Source: Hypomesus transpacificus
Lineage: Eukaryota > Chordata > Actinopteri > Osmeriformes > Osmeridae
Direction of reading: 5' to 3'
NCBI RefSeq assembly: GCF_021917145.1
Contig: NC_061063.1
Span: forward strand, 10,322,263 to 10,386,262
DNA length: 64,000 nucleotides
A model generated the notes under the pieces. The model ran no database searches, was not told the origin of the DNA, and was given only the letters and a program-made list of their open reading frames with translations. The position numbers were made by a program, and so were the translations under genes. Shown here one piece after another: positions 1-11,557 of the stretch (the stretch's first letter is position 1; the number at the start of each line of letters is the position of its first letter).

Positions 1-3000
1 ACAATACAAGACCTGGGTCATATAGGAATTATACAATATTACACAGCTGCAAAACAAGTTGATCTGATTCTGTGGGTCTGTGAACTGACCAGACACAGTC
101 CACTGTGGAGAGGATGAGAATGTTGTGTCCCAGACCGCTGGAAAACTTCTCTGGGTTCATTCTGAGGAAATGCACCGTCATCTCCACTCCCTCAGATCCA
201 AACAATTCCTGTGGCACAACAGGGTAAATAAACACTACGTTATCAAACCAAAACATGCGTGATCAGTTACACTCTTAGGTTTTGTTACAGGCTCTACCTT
301 TCTGTGTAGATCGTTTTCACACAGCGCTGATAAGATGATCTGAATATCAGCCTTGATCTCCAGGGTAACAGCATCCTCTTCCTTTGGGCTTTCTACCATC
401 TGCATCACAATCCCTGAGAACACAGACCACAAGGTTACAGAAAAAACTTTTAGTAGCTATTTGTAAGACTCTGGTAAGCTCACATTTGAAATGATCTTCC
501 TACAGACTGACATAAACTTAATGTTTCCATTAGGGGAGTCTCCCTCCTCCTGAAGTACCTAGCAACTGGCTGATGGCTCCCTGATCACAGAGCCCCTGGT
601 TGATTGCCTCGTTGCCAAGGGAAGCCATCGCCCTCAGCAGCCTCGCACAGTAGCGCATCTGAGCCATCCTGCTACCCCGCCCCCCAGCGCCGTGGAAACT
701 GTGACCCTGGCCAAAGTAGGCGTCTGTGGGGAACAGATCAAGTCAAGTGACTGTGAGCAGTGGAAACAAGCAGCCTATCTATTCTTCCTCCCCAGCCCCC
801 GGGAGATCTCACCCCGCTCAGCGCACCACTCCAGCAGCAGCAGCAGGCAGGTGCTGCCCTTGCAGCTCACGTACTCCTCCTGCATCAGGGGAGCCACGCT
901 GGCCAGGGTGGCCAGTGCCTGCAGCTGCAGCTCCTCCTGCTGGACGGACGTCCAGTAGCGAGGCCCCGGTGAGCCCCCGGGATGGGGGCCGGGGGGCCTC
1001 ACCAGCAGGAGCAGGGCCACCACTACACCACCCTCTCTGAACAGCTAGGAGGATACAGAACGGGAGTTCAGGTGAATTATTCAGGTACAAAACCTGCAAA
1101 TAGTTGTGTTATAGTCAGCTAGTGGATTTTGTGGGAAAACAAACACTGTCACTTACCTGCAGGGCAGAAAGGTCCTTTGACATGACAACAAACAAGTTCA
1201 GTAACAGCTTCTTCATCTCAAAATCTTCATTATTGTAGGACAGCTTGAGGTTTTGGACTAGAGGGTTGTGACTTTTCACTAGAAATTGAAACATAATTTG
1301 TTTAAAATGTATACAGACTTGTTACGATAGTGTTTTTTTTTCTGCACCATTTATTTGTACTCACTCTCTGGAAATGTGCCAATAATAATGAGCTGCTTGG
1401 CAAATAAACTCTCCTGTAAGAAAATGTAGTGATAAGAAAACAAACAATCCAAAATGAGAATAAACCTCCTCCTGTCACAGAGCAACACTTACAATAAGTG
1501 GAGATTTGGGATTTTCAGCTATGAGGGTTGTGATCACGAGAAGGTCATTCCTGAGTTGAGAATCATAATGCCGGTAGCCGTTTAACAGCAGCTTCAAAAA
1601 GGCTTCTTTCAGGGCCCTACAATTCAAAAATGCAAAGAATTGACCTTTTAACCGCCTTTTATGTAGTTTAATTAGGATATGACTGACCATGAAGTACTGT
1701 ATAATAGAAGCACCCACACAATACAGTCCATGTTGCTTAGCTGAAATGAGACCTCGTCTTTGCAGCCTCGTTCTAGCAAGTTCCACAAGATCTCAGAGGA
1801 GCGGAACAGGATTTGTCCAGTTGGGTCTGGGTCATTCATATGGAAGCAGACTATCTGGGCCCCCTGAGCCTTCAGCACATGGCCACAGTTTACATCTGAG
1901 GAAGAAAAAACTCAAATAAGCAACAAGGTGCAATTATAAGAAACTAGGACCATTGACATTGACAGCGGGACACCGAATGTCAAGATTGTGATTGGTCCTC
2001 CTTAAAGAACTATTTTATTCTAAGAGCTACTTAATCTAACAAGGGAGTTAATCTGCTTGATAGCCTTGTTGTTTTCCATCCTTGTGGCTGAAAGCTCGTA
2101 TTTACCAGAAGAGCCTGTCAGCTTCTGAAGAGTCTGTAGGACCTGCCTGTAAACAGACGGCTGGTTCTCCAGCAGGGACGTGGACAGGACCAGGGTCTCT
2201 GCCAGGCCACTCTGCTCCAACAGACCCACTACGTAGCCCGGGGCTGTAGGCTGCGGCCCTGCAGACACACAGCATTTCCACACGCTTCTTCACACCCCAA
2301 CATTACATCAACTCAGACAGGTTTTAGAATGTGGAATGCACACAGGCTGCCAAAATGCAATTAGATCACTTTACTAAATGTCAATCTATACTGTTTATTG
2401 AGATAGATATAAGATATAGCTTCTATATTTGAGAGCCAGTCCATACCATCCACAGACTGCTTAGATTCCACAGGGCTGTATAACGACTTGATAGAGTCAC
2501 AGATCTCGTGTCTGACTTCAGCATGTGGCACCCTCATCAGGTACCCTGTCGGTAGAGAAACAAACTGGTTGACTGTTAAGCTTTTGGAGAAGCACTATAT
2601 TAAATAAACCAAATAAATACAGTTGGCAGATTGTCTGTATTCATATGGCTTCATACCCATCTGAGACAGACACTCTCTGACCGCAGGAGCATAGGTGATC
2701 TCATCGGACACCTTCTCCTTCAGGAAGGGAAGCCTGGAGAAAGCATGTCAGGTGCAAAGAGTGAGATGGATATCACAAAAACAACCAATCACTTTTTTAA
2801 TAGGCTGAAACAGATTGTTACCTGCACGCTTTCAGGAAGTCACAGAGCACTGAGGCATATTCAGGCTGATCCTTAGACTTCTCCGCACATATGTTTACAA
2901 TCTTAAAAATGTCAGCGAGTTCTTTCAAAAGCTTGACATTTCAATTTAAGGACATAAACCAACATGCAATTAAATACATTTAAAAAACAGGATGTCACCT

Positions 3001-3782
3001 CACTGGGGCAGACAGTGAATCATACTGACTATTTCTGTGCAAGGAAAATGCTGACACAGAAAGCAATAGGCATCGGTGTTAAATTGGAATCTTGGGAATT
3101 AGCTTACACTTCAGTCCTTGTCAACAACAAGACATTATGTTAACAGCGCCTGTGTCCAGAACATCACAAATAACATTACAAAACCGTGACATGTTATTTC
3201 AGATAAACAAGGTAGTAAAAATGTGCAAGTAAAAGGATACAAATCCTCTTTGACATTTCTTCAAAAGTTTCTTAAACACAAATAGATGCCTCTCTTTCAA
3301 TTTACCCTTTAGGAAAAAAATAAAATAAATAAAATTGGTTTTAAAGTTAGCTAATCTTGTGGATTGTTGATATCAGTATAGTCTCTTGAAGAAAAACGTT
3401 TTATAATCCAAATATGAAGATATACTTTGACTTACTGTTAAAGGATCTTCAAGAAGATTAATTACGCGACTAAGTTCAAGGGGCTTGGGGACCACCTTAA
3501 AAAGGAAAATAATACATTTAGCAGAATAATTGTCATCATGTGAAATAAGACATTTAAAAGCATTACATTTTGTAGACGAACTATTATTTTCACTATAAGA
3601 CATGAACACATAAATACTGCAGGAGAGACACTGATATCCGGTACCCCATGTGTGTCACTGCTGTCCGTTCCAATATTTTTGACAAGTGGAATCTCAGGTT
3701 TTCTGCGATGAACTTTGACTTTGGATCCATTTGCTGTTGTCATCCAATGACTTTGAGTCATTTCGGTTCCTGAAATGGGCAT
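1..3782 (-). CDS. cfap69: Cilia- and flagella-associated protein 69 (partial; C-terminal part beyond the left edge)
   Basis: Fifteen minus-strand exons read as a CFAP69 (human C7orf63) orthologue, an armadillo-type protein needed for sperm flagella and olfactory cilia. Exons: 3645-3782, 3436-3495, 3241-3291, 2822-2931, 2657-2733, 2447-2545, 2106-2258, 1718-1895, 1493-1616, 1365-1413, 1157-1278, 813-1044, 559-723, 298-413 and 90-208. Diagnostic stretches are INLLEDPLT, CAEKSKDQPEYASVLCD, FRSSEILWNLLE, LRNDLLVITTLIAENP, EELQLQALATLASVAPL and GLGHNILILSTVDCVW. They occur in the order known for the family, and the phases join cleanly. The start is taken at 3782; an in-frame ATG at 3761 is an alternative. 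The 51-bp exon at 3241-3291 is inferred from phase and the join GF-LLKELADIF. The gene is transcribed divergently from kdm1b. The rest of the protein lies left of base 90. No lesion is seen. Confidence 0.93.
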
Positions 3783-4498
3783 TGCAAAAGCATACCACAA
3801 ATTTAAAAAAAGACGACCTAGCAAATGGTTAGAACAAGTAAAGAAAAGCACATTGCTACTGCTGAACGGCAAGTGCTTAGCTTTCTACACAACCAAACGC
3901 ATGTATTCGTTGCTATGGTTATCCATCTGCTACGGAAAGTAGGAGACGTCAAAATATTAGAAGGGAACGCCCATCTTTTTCCCTTGTACACCGGAAGTGG
4001 GCTCTGATGACAGAGTCGCATTGATTTTCTCCACATTAAAACAACAACAAAGACACATTTATTCAAGAAATAAGACGTCGTCCCGGCAGTATATAAATAA
4101 ATATAGAACCCCAAAAAGGGAGTCGGCCCAGCCATGCTTACGGATGCAGGTCTGCGTTTTTCTCTGTTTAGTGCATGCACTGAGAATGTTGTTTGACAGT
4201 TCTGAATCGCCAGCTCGTCTTGGCTGAGGAGGGTCTGTAAACCAAGCTAGCGTTTGTCACATTTGCTCGCAAACTACTAAATCAGTGAACTTGTGATTAG
4301 CGTAGTATTAACATTATTAATTCTTGGTCCTTGTTCCTGATATAGCCAATCATTAGGGTATTTAATTTCGCTATGTGAATTTGTTAAAAACCGTGGTAGG
4401 CTAAAGTTCTTTGGCATTCCGTTATAATAAAATCTGCAACATAAGATCAATTTCCAGATGCTTCCGGCGCAAAGAGGCCCAAGAAGAGAACAGCTGCG
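3783..4498. promoter_or_regulatory. Shared head-to-head promoter region of cfap69 and kdm1b
   Basis: About 716 bp separates the cfap69 start (minus) from the first clear kdm1b ATG (plus), with no supported coding exon except possibly the 5' part of kdm1b exon 1. The arrangement implies a bidirectional promoter. No TATA box stands out. A candidate RFX site is listed separately. The kdm1b frame is open from 4445 up to 4499, so its true first codon could lie in an unseen upstream exon that splices at about 4458. Confidence 0.6.
3909..3922 (-). promoter_or_regulatory. Candidate RFX X-box upstream of cfap69
   Basis: The plus strand reads GTTGCTATGGTTAT; its complement is ATAACCATAGCAAC. This fits the X-box consensus RYYNYY-N(1-3)-RRNRAC in 11 of 12 half-site positions with a 2-bp spacer. 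It lies about 127 bp upstream of the cfap69 ATG, the usual range for X-boxes of ciliary genes. RFX factors drive ciliary genes, so position and target class agree. Occupancy is inference only. Confidence 0.45.
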
Positions 4499-7400
4499 AT
4501 GGATTCGCCGGGAGATGGCCAGTCCTTACGCTCCTCTGGAAGGCAGAGCAACGTTAGAGTGAAGCGCAGCAACAACCCTCCTCCTGGGCAGGTATGCACG
4601 AATACTCAGGTACAGGGGCGCCGTATAGGGGGGACAAGTTAGGACAATTCCAAGGGTCCCTGACTGACAGGGGCCCTTTTTTCTTTTTCCATGGGGCCCA
4701 AAATTCCTGGCGGTGCCCCTGCCCAGGTGACACTGAGTAGCTTGCTATGTCATTGGCCCATCTTAAACCTATTGCAACTACTGATGTTATAGTGTATATT
4801 AATAAGTATATTATATGATATAGACTAAAAGGAAGTCCACGGACACAGAGGAAGAGGAGGACCAGGGTGATAAGAAGTACAGGAAGTGTGAGAAGGCTGG
4901 ATGCAGCGCCACGTATCCAGTGTGTTTTGCTAGTGCTTCTGAGAGGTATTGTTTCCACCTGTACATGTTTTATAACCTTGAGAGAGAGAGAGAGAACACG
5001 TTCTACGAGAGTATTTCTGTGACTGCGTAACTGTTTTCAAATAGACTACTATTTCTTTTAGGTGTGCAAAAAATGGCTACACGTCACGCTGGTACCACTT
5101 GTCTTGTGGAGAGCACTTTTGCAATGAATGTTTTGATCATTACTACAGAAGGTACACTATATAGCAAAAACAATATTAATTTAATAATTAATATAATATA
5201 ATATAATAATTTGTTTATACAGATGTTGATCTAAATGTAATTACAACTTTGTTTTCTTGGGTTTTCCAGTCACAAAGATGGCTACGAGACATACGCTTCC
5301 TGGAAAAAGGTCTGGACAGGAAATGGGAAGAGTGAGCCTAGTCTAAAAGCTTTCATGGCCGACCAGCAGCTTCCATACTGGGTGAGAACAGCTTCCAACC
5401 TGCCACTCGAAACATTTATAATCACCGTCCCCTACTTTCCATCACACTGACTGTTAACATAAAACTGGTCCCCATGCGACCGGTCTCCAGGTCCAGTGCA
5501 CCAAGGCAGACTGTGGAAAATGGCGTCAACTCACCAAGGAGATCCAGCTCACTGCCTCGCTAGCGGCCACATATCGCTGTGGGATGAAGTTCAACAACGT
5601 CAAGGTGACTGACTGGGAAGATGTCAAAGTTCACAGATAATCATCAATTTGTCAGTTGACATGCTTTATTGATGTCATTTTGTGTTGTGTTCACGCACAC
5701 ACAGACTGAAGGACAAGACCAGTGTTCTCTACCAGAGGATTTGGTGAGTAAGAGCCTCACAAACAATCTTCTGGTTATGTAATACTTGTAAGCCTTTCGT
5801 AGACTCTACCATCTTGCCTTGTCGCTCCTGTCGTCCACAGAGAGTGGCTGAGGTGACTGACAGCTGGTGGCATTCCATGTTGATCCTGCCCCCGTTGTTC
5901 AAGCACAGCCCTGCCAGCCCGTTCCTCTTGTCCTACTACCCAGACTGTGTAGGCATGAGCCCCTCCGGGTCCCCTAGCAACCAGTGCCTGGCTGAGCTGA
6001 GGGCGGATCACTGCAGGGCCGTGCAGCCCCAGAGTAAGTCTGGAGGAGGGAGAGGATACACCCACAATGCAGTCTAGAAGTATCTGGACAGTGCCACGAT
6101 GTTATGGGAAGACCAGTCAGGAGAAACAACTTGTCATGTAGAATCAAATCAAATTGTATTTGTGTATCCCTTTTAATAAGCAGTGTCACAGAGGGCTTCA
6201 CATACGCCCGTAGAACTGCACCTAAACCAACCTAAACCCTCGATGTGTAGTGTAGTACAGTGATCCATACCTACATTCTGTAGCGGTGAGGTTAAGTTTG
6301 AGTCTGGTTTACTGCTATGGTTCAACAGGTCCAGTGAGTCAGACGTTCTTATGGTCTAAAACATGTTCAGTTCCAGGGTTGTGTCCGTACTTCCAGCCCT
6401 TCTACCAGCCCAACGAGTGTGGAAAGGCCTTGTGTGTGCGACCAGACATGATGGAGCTGGACGAGCTGTACGAGTTCCCGGAGTTCTCCCGAGATCCCAC
6501 CATGTACCTGGCCCTGCGCAACCTCATCCTGGCCTCCTGGCACAGGGACTGCACGGTACGCACACCGCTTTCTAAACATGTCCACCGCACCTCAAAGCCT
6601 ACTAACCCTACTGGAGTATAAGAGGGCCTCGTAGTAAATACACAGCTTTGTATCCAGGAGGTGCTGACTCCCCAGAAATGTGCTCCTCACATCATCGTGC
6701 GAGGACTGGTGCGGGTACGATGCGTGCAGGAGATGGACAGAGTTCTCCACTTCATGACCAGAAAGGGGCTTATCAACACAGGAGTTCTTTCTGTCCAACA
6801 GGCTCTTCTCCCGAAGAGATACCACAACGTGAGTGGATCAGTTTGACCCTTGGTTTCTACCATGCCTTGGACCATGTTCTAGTTTTGTGCTGTGGCCTGT
6901 ATCTGATGTTGTTGTGTCACTTTTATGATTGTAGAAGAATGTAATCGTCATCGGAGCTGGGGCATCGGGCCTGGCCGCTTCAAGACAGCTACAGAATTTT
7001 GGCATGCAGGTAACCTTTCAGATCCAATCAAATTTTTATTTCTGTATCTTTTTTTAAAAGCAGGGTCACAGAGGGCTTTACACATGCCCAGTGCACCTAC
7101 ACCAGCTTAAACCATGCCAGTGGGACTGAGTTTGTCTGCTAGTCTCTGCTCTGACCCTGGATGGTTGTCCCTGCGTAGGTGGTGATCCTTGAGGCGAGGG
7201 GCCGTATAGGAGGTCGGGTCTGGGATGATATGTCCCTGGGCATCAACGTTGGTCGTGGGGCTCAGATCGTGAATGGCTGCATCAACAACCCCATCGCGCT
7301 GATGTGTGAGCAGGTGTGTGCTGTGGAAGTTTTCCAAGCTTTTGTAACCCACCTGGATCCTGCGTCACTTCTTCGTTCCCTGTCAGCTGGGTGGGGAGTC

Positions 7401-9687
7401 ACCCTTGCCAGCGTCGTTTTCCATTCGTCATTTGTTCCTTCTCGTTTGTGCAGCTGGGAATGAAGATGCACACCCTGGGAGAGAGGTGTGATCTGCTCCA
7501 GGAGGGAGGCAGGGCCACAGACCAGGCCATCGACAAGCGCATGGACTTCCACTTCAACGCCATCTTGGATGTGATCTCCGAGTGGAGGAAGGACAAGTCT
7601 CAGCACCAGGACACGCCCCTGGGAGGTCAGCTGACACACAACCCCAACACAGACTGTCAACACAGACATAAGTGGCCATATTAAATCGACTTTTGCGCTG
7701 TGCTAATTGAAAACATGTCACCCTCAGAAAAAATCCAGGAGGTTTACAAGAACTTCCTTCAGGAGTCTGGGATCCAGTTCAGCGAGCTGGAGCAGACAGT
7801 GCTTCAGTTCCACCTCAGCAACTTGGAGTACGCCTGTGGAAGCACACTGGACCAGGTCTGAAAATGAGCTCACAAGTCAGACTACTAACCAGCTACGCTG
7901 CCGAAAAGCTCTTTGCTGGCGTGGTTGTGGTATATTTACACCTGAGGAGTGAGTTTAACCAGGATTCGAATTACGGGGGGTTGGGGGGGTTTTACCCCCC
8001 CCCTAAATAAGACTTGGACCCCCCCAAAGGTAAAATCAACAAGTTGGAGGGGTCGATATGTTTATACATCTTTCTTACCTGTAATTGTAAATATTACTTT
8101 ATGCCCTGGAGAATAAGTTGACCCCCCAGATTGTCATTGTATAATTGGCACTCTGAGTTTAACCAGTTCACATCGGCTACATGTACTCGTTGCGCAGGTT
8201 TCTGCTAGATCCTGGGACCACAATGAGTTTTTTGCCCAGTTCTCCGGAGACCATACTCTGTTAACCAGCGGCTACTCCACAATCCTCAACAAACTCTCAG
8301 AAGGCCTTGACATCCGCCTCAGGAACCCAGTAGGACTCCCAACTTCCATTCAGTTTTTGGTTTCCCCTCAACATATTAATGCACTTAAAGCAACAGTAAC
8401 AATAACAATTGTTTGTTTTAAATTCAGGTTCACGTTATCGACTACTCAGGAGATGTTGTCAAGGTAACCTCCTCCAACGGTGCTCAGTGGACAGCACAGA
8501 AAGTAGGATTTTATCCTTTTCTCACTTCACTTCCTTTTGTATTTCAGCTGTTCAAACATGACACTGACACTGATTTGGTGTTCTGTCTTATTTGTAGGTC
8601 CTCGTTACTGTCCCATTGACATTACTTCAATCAAATTCAATTCAATTTATCCCTCCTCTCCCTGAAAGAAAGCTGAAAGCCATCCATAGTCTTGGAGCAG
8701 GTATAATTGAGAAGGTAAGTGGATCCAAAAAGACTTGTTTACAGACAACACAGGGAACTAGTTCATGCAGCCTAAGCAGAACTTGTCTTCTACGTGTCTA
8801 CAGATTGCACTACAGTTTCCATATAGATTTTGGGACATTAAGATCCAAGGAGCAGACTACTTCGGTCATCTTCCTCCTCGCCCAGACAAGCGAGGGATGT
8901 TTGGTGTGTTCTATGACATGGATCCACAGGTTTGAGTTCCAGTTGGGTTTGTATTAACCTGTCCTAAAGTCAGGGACAAATTAAATGAAGATTTCAATTG
9001 AAAAAGTTTAGGCTAGGACTAGCGCATGGACTTAATCCAAGTCTGGGAAACTGAGCCATAAAGTCCATTCTGCATCCTAAAGGCCAGATGAGAGTGCTGT
9101 ATTGTATTGTGTCCCACTCCACAGAGACAGAAGAGCGTCCTCATGTCTGTGATCACCGGGGATGCTGTGCCCTCCTTCATGGCCATGGGAGATGAGGAGG
9201 TGGTGGAGGAGGCCATGATGGTGCTACGTGAACTCTTCAAGGACCAGGTGAGGCCAACAGTCAAGAGAAATGAAACACCAGACAGTCTACACTATCTAAG
9301 CACACTTGTCCTGTTCCTGTGTTTGTGGACAGGAAGTCCCAGAGCCGGTAAAGCACTTTGTTACGCGCTGGAGCAAAGACACGTGGTCTCAGATGTCATA
9401 CAGCTTTGTGAAGACAGGGGGCAGCGGTGAGGCGTATGATGTCATTGCTGAAGATGTTCAGGGAAAAGTGTTTTTTGCTGGCGAGGTTAGTGTCTTATCA
9501 TTGTTACTTACATGCATTAGTTAAGGTTATATTCCTTCAGAGAAAATTCCAGATAAGAAGGTGATATTTATTGTGTTAATATTATCTGTTTTTCTGTTTG
9601 CAGGCAACCAATCGACACTTTCCTCAGACAGTAACAGGAGCCTATCTGAGTGGGGTCCGGGAAGCTAGTAAAATAGCTGCCTTGTGA
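4499..9687 (+). CDS. kdm1b: Lysine-specific histone demethylase 1B (LSD2/AOF1)
   Basis: This is a FAD-dependent amine-oxidase-type demethylase of mono- and dimethyl H3K4. Exons: 4499-4591, 4824-4945, 5062-5151, 5270-5381, 5491-5604, 5705-5743, 5841-6033, 6329-6555, 6658-6828, 6935-7009, 7179-7313, 7454-7625, 7728-7855, 8198-8329, 8428-8502, 8598-8714, 8804-8929, 9125-9247, 9333-9485 and 9604-9687. Domains in order are a C4H2C2-type zinc finger ([28 protein letters not shown]), a CW-type finger ([18 protein letters not shown]), a SWIRM domain ([24 protein letters not shown]), a dinucleotide-binding motif ([17 protein letters not shown]) and the oxidase core ending in [20 protein letters not shown]. 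The lysine matching human K661 is kept (RKLKAI). The protein ends in SKIAAL. The extreme N terminus is uncertain: the frame continues upstream of 4499. cfap69 is divergent upstream. Confidence 0.96.
4613..4721. mobile_element. Short hAT-like MITE in kdm1b intron 1
   Basis: A 109-bp segment is bounded by inverted termini CAGGGGCGCCG and (complement of the right end) CAGGGGCACCG, with one mismatch. The flanking 8-mers ctcaggta and cccaggtg match at 6 of 8 positions, compatible with an aged 8-bp target-site duplication of hAT type. The interior has no coding capacity. Family assignment rests on termini only. Confidence 0.5.
6137..6242 (+). repeat. Fish interspersed repeat, copy 1 (kdm1b intron)
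   Basis: The segment begins near AATCAAATCAAATTGTATTT and continues through CAGTGTCACAGAGGGCTTC to CACCTAAACC. It is clearly the same element as the copy at 7021-7112, since both share the (T)CAAAT..TATTT head and the GGTCACAGAGGGCTT core. It resembles the dispersed fish repeat that carries a gcgcttt/cagagggcttt core. It lies between exons 7 and 8 and has no coding capacity. Confidence 0.55.
7018..7115 (+). repeat. Fish interspersed repeat, copy 2 (kdm1b intron)
   Basis: A second copy of the element at 6137-6242 lies in the intron after the FAD-motif exon (6935-7009). It keeps the order ATCAAATTTTTATTTCTGT, GTCACAGAGGGCTTTACACA, CAGTGCACCTACACC. Divergence from copy 1 suggests independent insertions rather than local duplication. 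Confidence 0.55.
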
Positions 9688-9887
9688 CTTCGAAACCCTG
9701 TCTTCAAACCCTGCCTCAAAACCCTGCCTCAGAACCCTGCCTCAGAACCCTGCCTTGACTCCTTTGAAACATTTATACATCAACTTGTCACCTACCACCA
9801 TGATAAAACAAGATTTGACTTGACTTCACTCAATCTACTGTACTTTGTGCAAATGCAGGATTCAGTGAGGAATTGACCTTATTCACA

Positions 9888-9893
9888 ATAAAC
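9888..9893 (+). terminator. Polyadenylation signal of kdm1b
   Basis: AATAAA lies about 200 bp past the kdm1b stop codon. A second AATAAA near 10083 could serve as a distal site. Confidence 0.5.
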
Positions 9894-9899
9894 ACCTGA

Positions 9900-11557
9900 C
9901 TGCCTGACAACATCCTATAGGAAATGACACTCACTGAGAACCCTGTCACTGTGTTTTTGTCCAAAACTATGCACTAAAATGGACAACTGGGTATAATGTT
10001 CAAATTAGTACTTGTTTGTAGCACTTCTGATGTGATTTATTACATGGCATGTTTGAGATAGGAATGGCTGTTTTGAAACACCAAATAAAAATGTTTTGTA
10101 GTGTTGTCTAGTGTTTTTACCTACAGGATGAATCCTGAGGTCTGATAATTTATAGAATTTTGATATCACAATGATTTAATTGTATCCTAATTAGGTTACC
10201 ATGTGTTTGAGTTTGTATGCTGTTACTTTGTCAGCCGTCACAATGCTTGAGTATTTATGATGTGTAATAAAAGATACATGCTGGCAGTAATGATGCAATG
10301 ACACAATTTTACAAAACAAGATGGACATGCATGATGTGCTGAAGATGCAAAATAACGGAGCCGTGGGAGGGGGAACATTTGGTAAATTGCAGTGGGCCAA
10401 TGCCAGTTTCTTGTCAGAAGACGTAGCCTACAACTTCACGATGACAGCAAAAGTCGTTCCAAATAAAGCTACAAAGTTTCATTAACAAAATTCGAAGAAC
10501 AAGGAGAAAAAATGCACAGTTTAGACACAGAGATGTAGATGATAAGTGTCAATAAAAAGAGGAGTAGCCTAATTCAATTCTTTATAAATGTGGGTCAATG
10601 CAAGTTTAGGCTAAATATCAGTTGGTCTTTGTCAACATGAACCTATTGGCGTTTCGGTCATGATGAAGGGTCTTTAACAAATTTAGTAAAAATTGTTATA
10701 ATAATTTATCGACAGTATATATATAAATATTTTGATATTTATTCATTTTTTCATACTTGGTTTGGTCGCCCACCTGTATTACCGGTCTAGGTCCAATTCT
10801 TGATTGACCTCTTTTAACGTTTATTGCGAGTAGCGTTACATCACAAGTTGACCCTAGCTAGCATAAACGACACTGCCATCTAGTGTTATCAGTGAGAATC
10901 CGCCAGGCAGACCAGTGTTGGCTACTGCTGCCTCAGAAAGTCCAAAGAAGTAGCCGGCTGGTTTGCTAGCTAGCACTAATGCACATAGCTTGTGCGTTGC
11001 ATGATCAATTTCTCATGTCCATCGCTTTCAAGGCTTGGAAACTTTAGACTTATTGGCAACTAGGCTTCCAATGTGATTTCTGCCATGTGAAAACTCACAG
11101 GCATCCGGCTACCTGACGTTAGCTATACAACTAGCTAACTAGTAGCTCTTACAGTACTAGCTAAGGTTGCTTTGCTAGTACCAGCTACAGGTACCTTGCT
11201 AGCCGGTGTTAGCGAAAAATCCCTCTCAGGTGAGTGATAAATTATCATGGATTGAGCGTAATGTATAAATAACATTTTAGTCTTCTGTTGCTGGCTTGTT
11301 TACTTTCTAGCGGGTGTTACAGTACCGAGTTTGCTCGCTTCTGTTGTTAAAGGTGGGGTTACTGTAGGCTTGCAAATACCAAAAAGTGGTTGACCAGCTA
11401 GCCAAGCTAAACACTAGCTACCTTATTCTGGTAGTTAAAATGCGGAATAACTGTTGACCTTTTGATGGTTATGGCAGGGAAGTGTGCTTAACTCAGGCCA
11501 AGCCAAATAATGTATTATGTCAATGTTGTTGCTGCATTGTTTTGCTAGCTGCAGGAC
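9900..11557. other. Intergenic interval kdm1b-dpy19l4 with the dpy19l4 promoter
   Basis: I see no supported exon. The left part is AT-rich 3' flank. From ~10850 to the dpy19l4 ATG the tetramer CTAG and the palindrome GCTAGC are strikingly frequent (roughly a dozen CTAG in 700 bp where about three are expected). This covers the presumed transcription start and 5' UTR of dpy19l4; a possible donor GTGAGTG lies at 11230. Confidence 0.5.

Noticed and set aside
4554-4958. 134-residue minus-strand open frame in kdm1b introns
   Set aside because: Antisense to kdm1b exons 1-2 and crosses a MITE; no homology seen.
7957-8130. G7/C9 runs resembling a hairpin or quadruplex element in a kdm1b intron
   Set aside because: May be the remnant of an interspersed repeat, but I could not define termini or a second full copy in the window.
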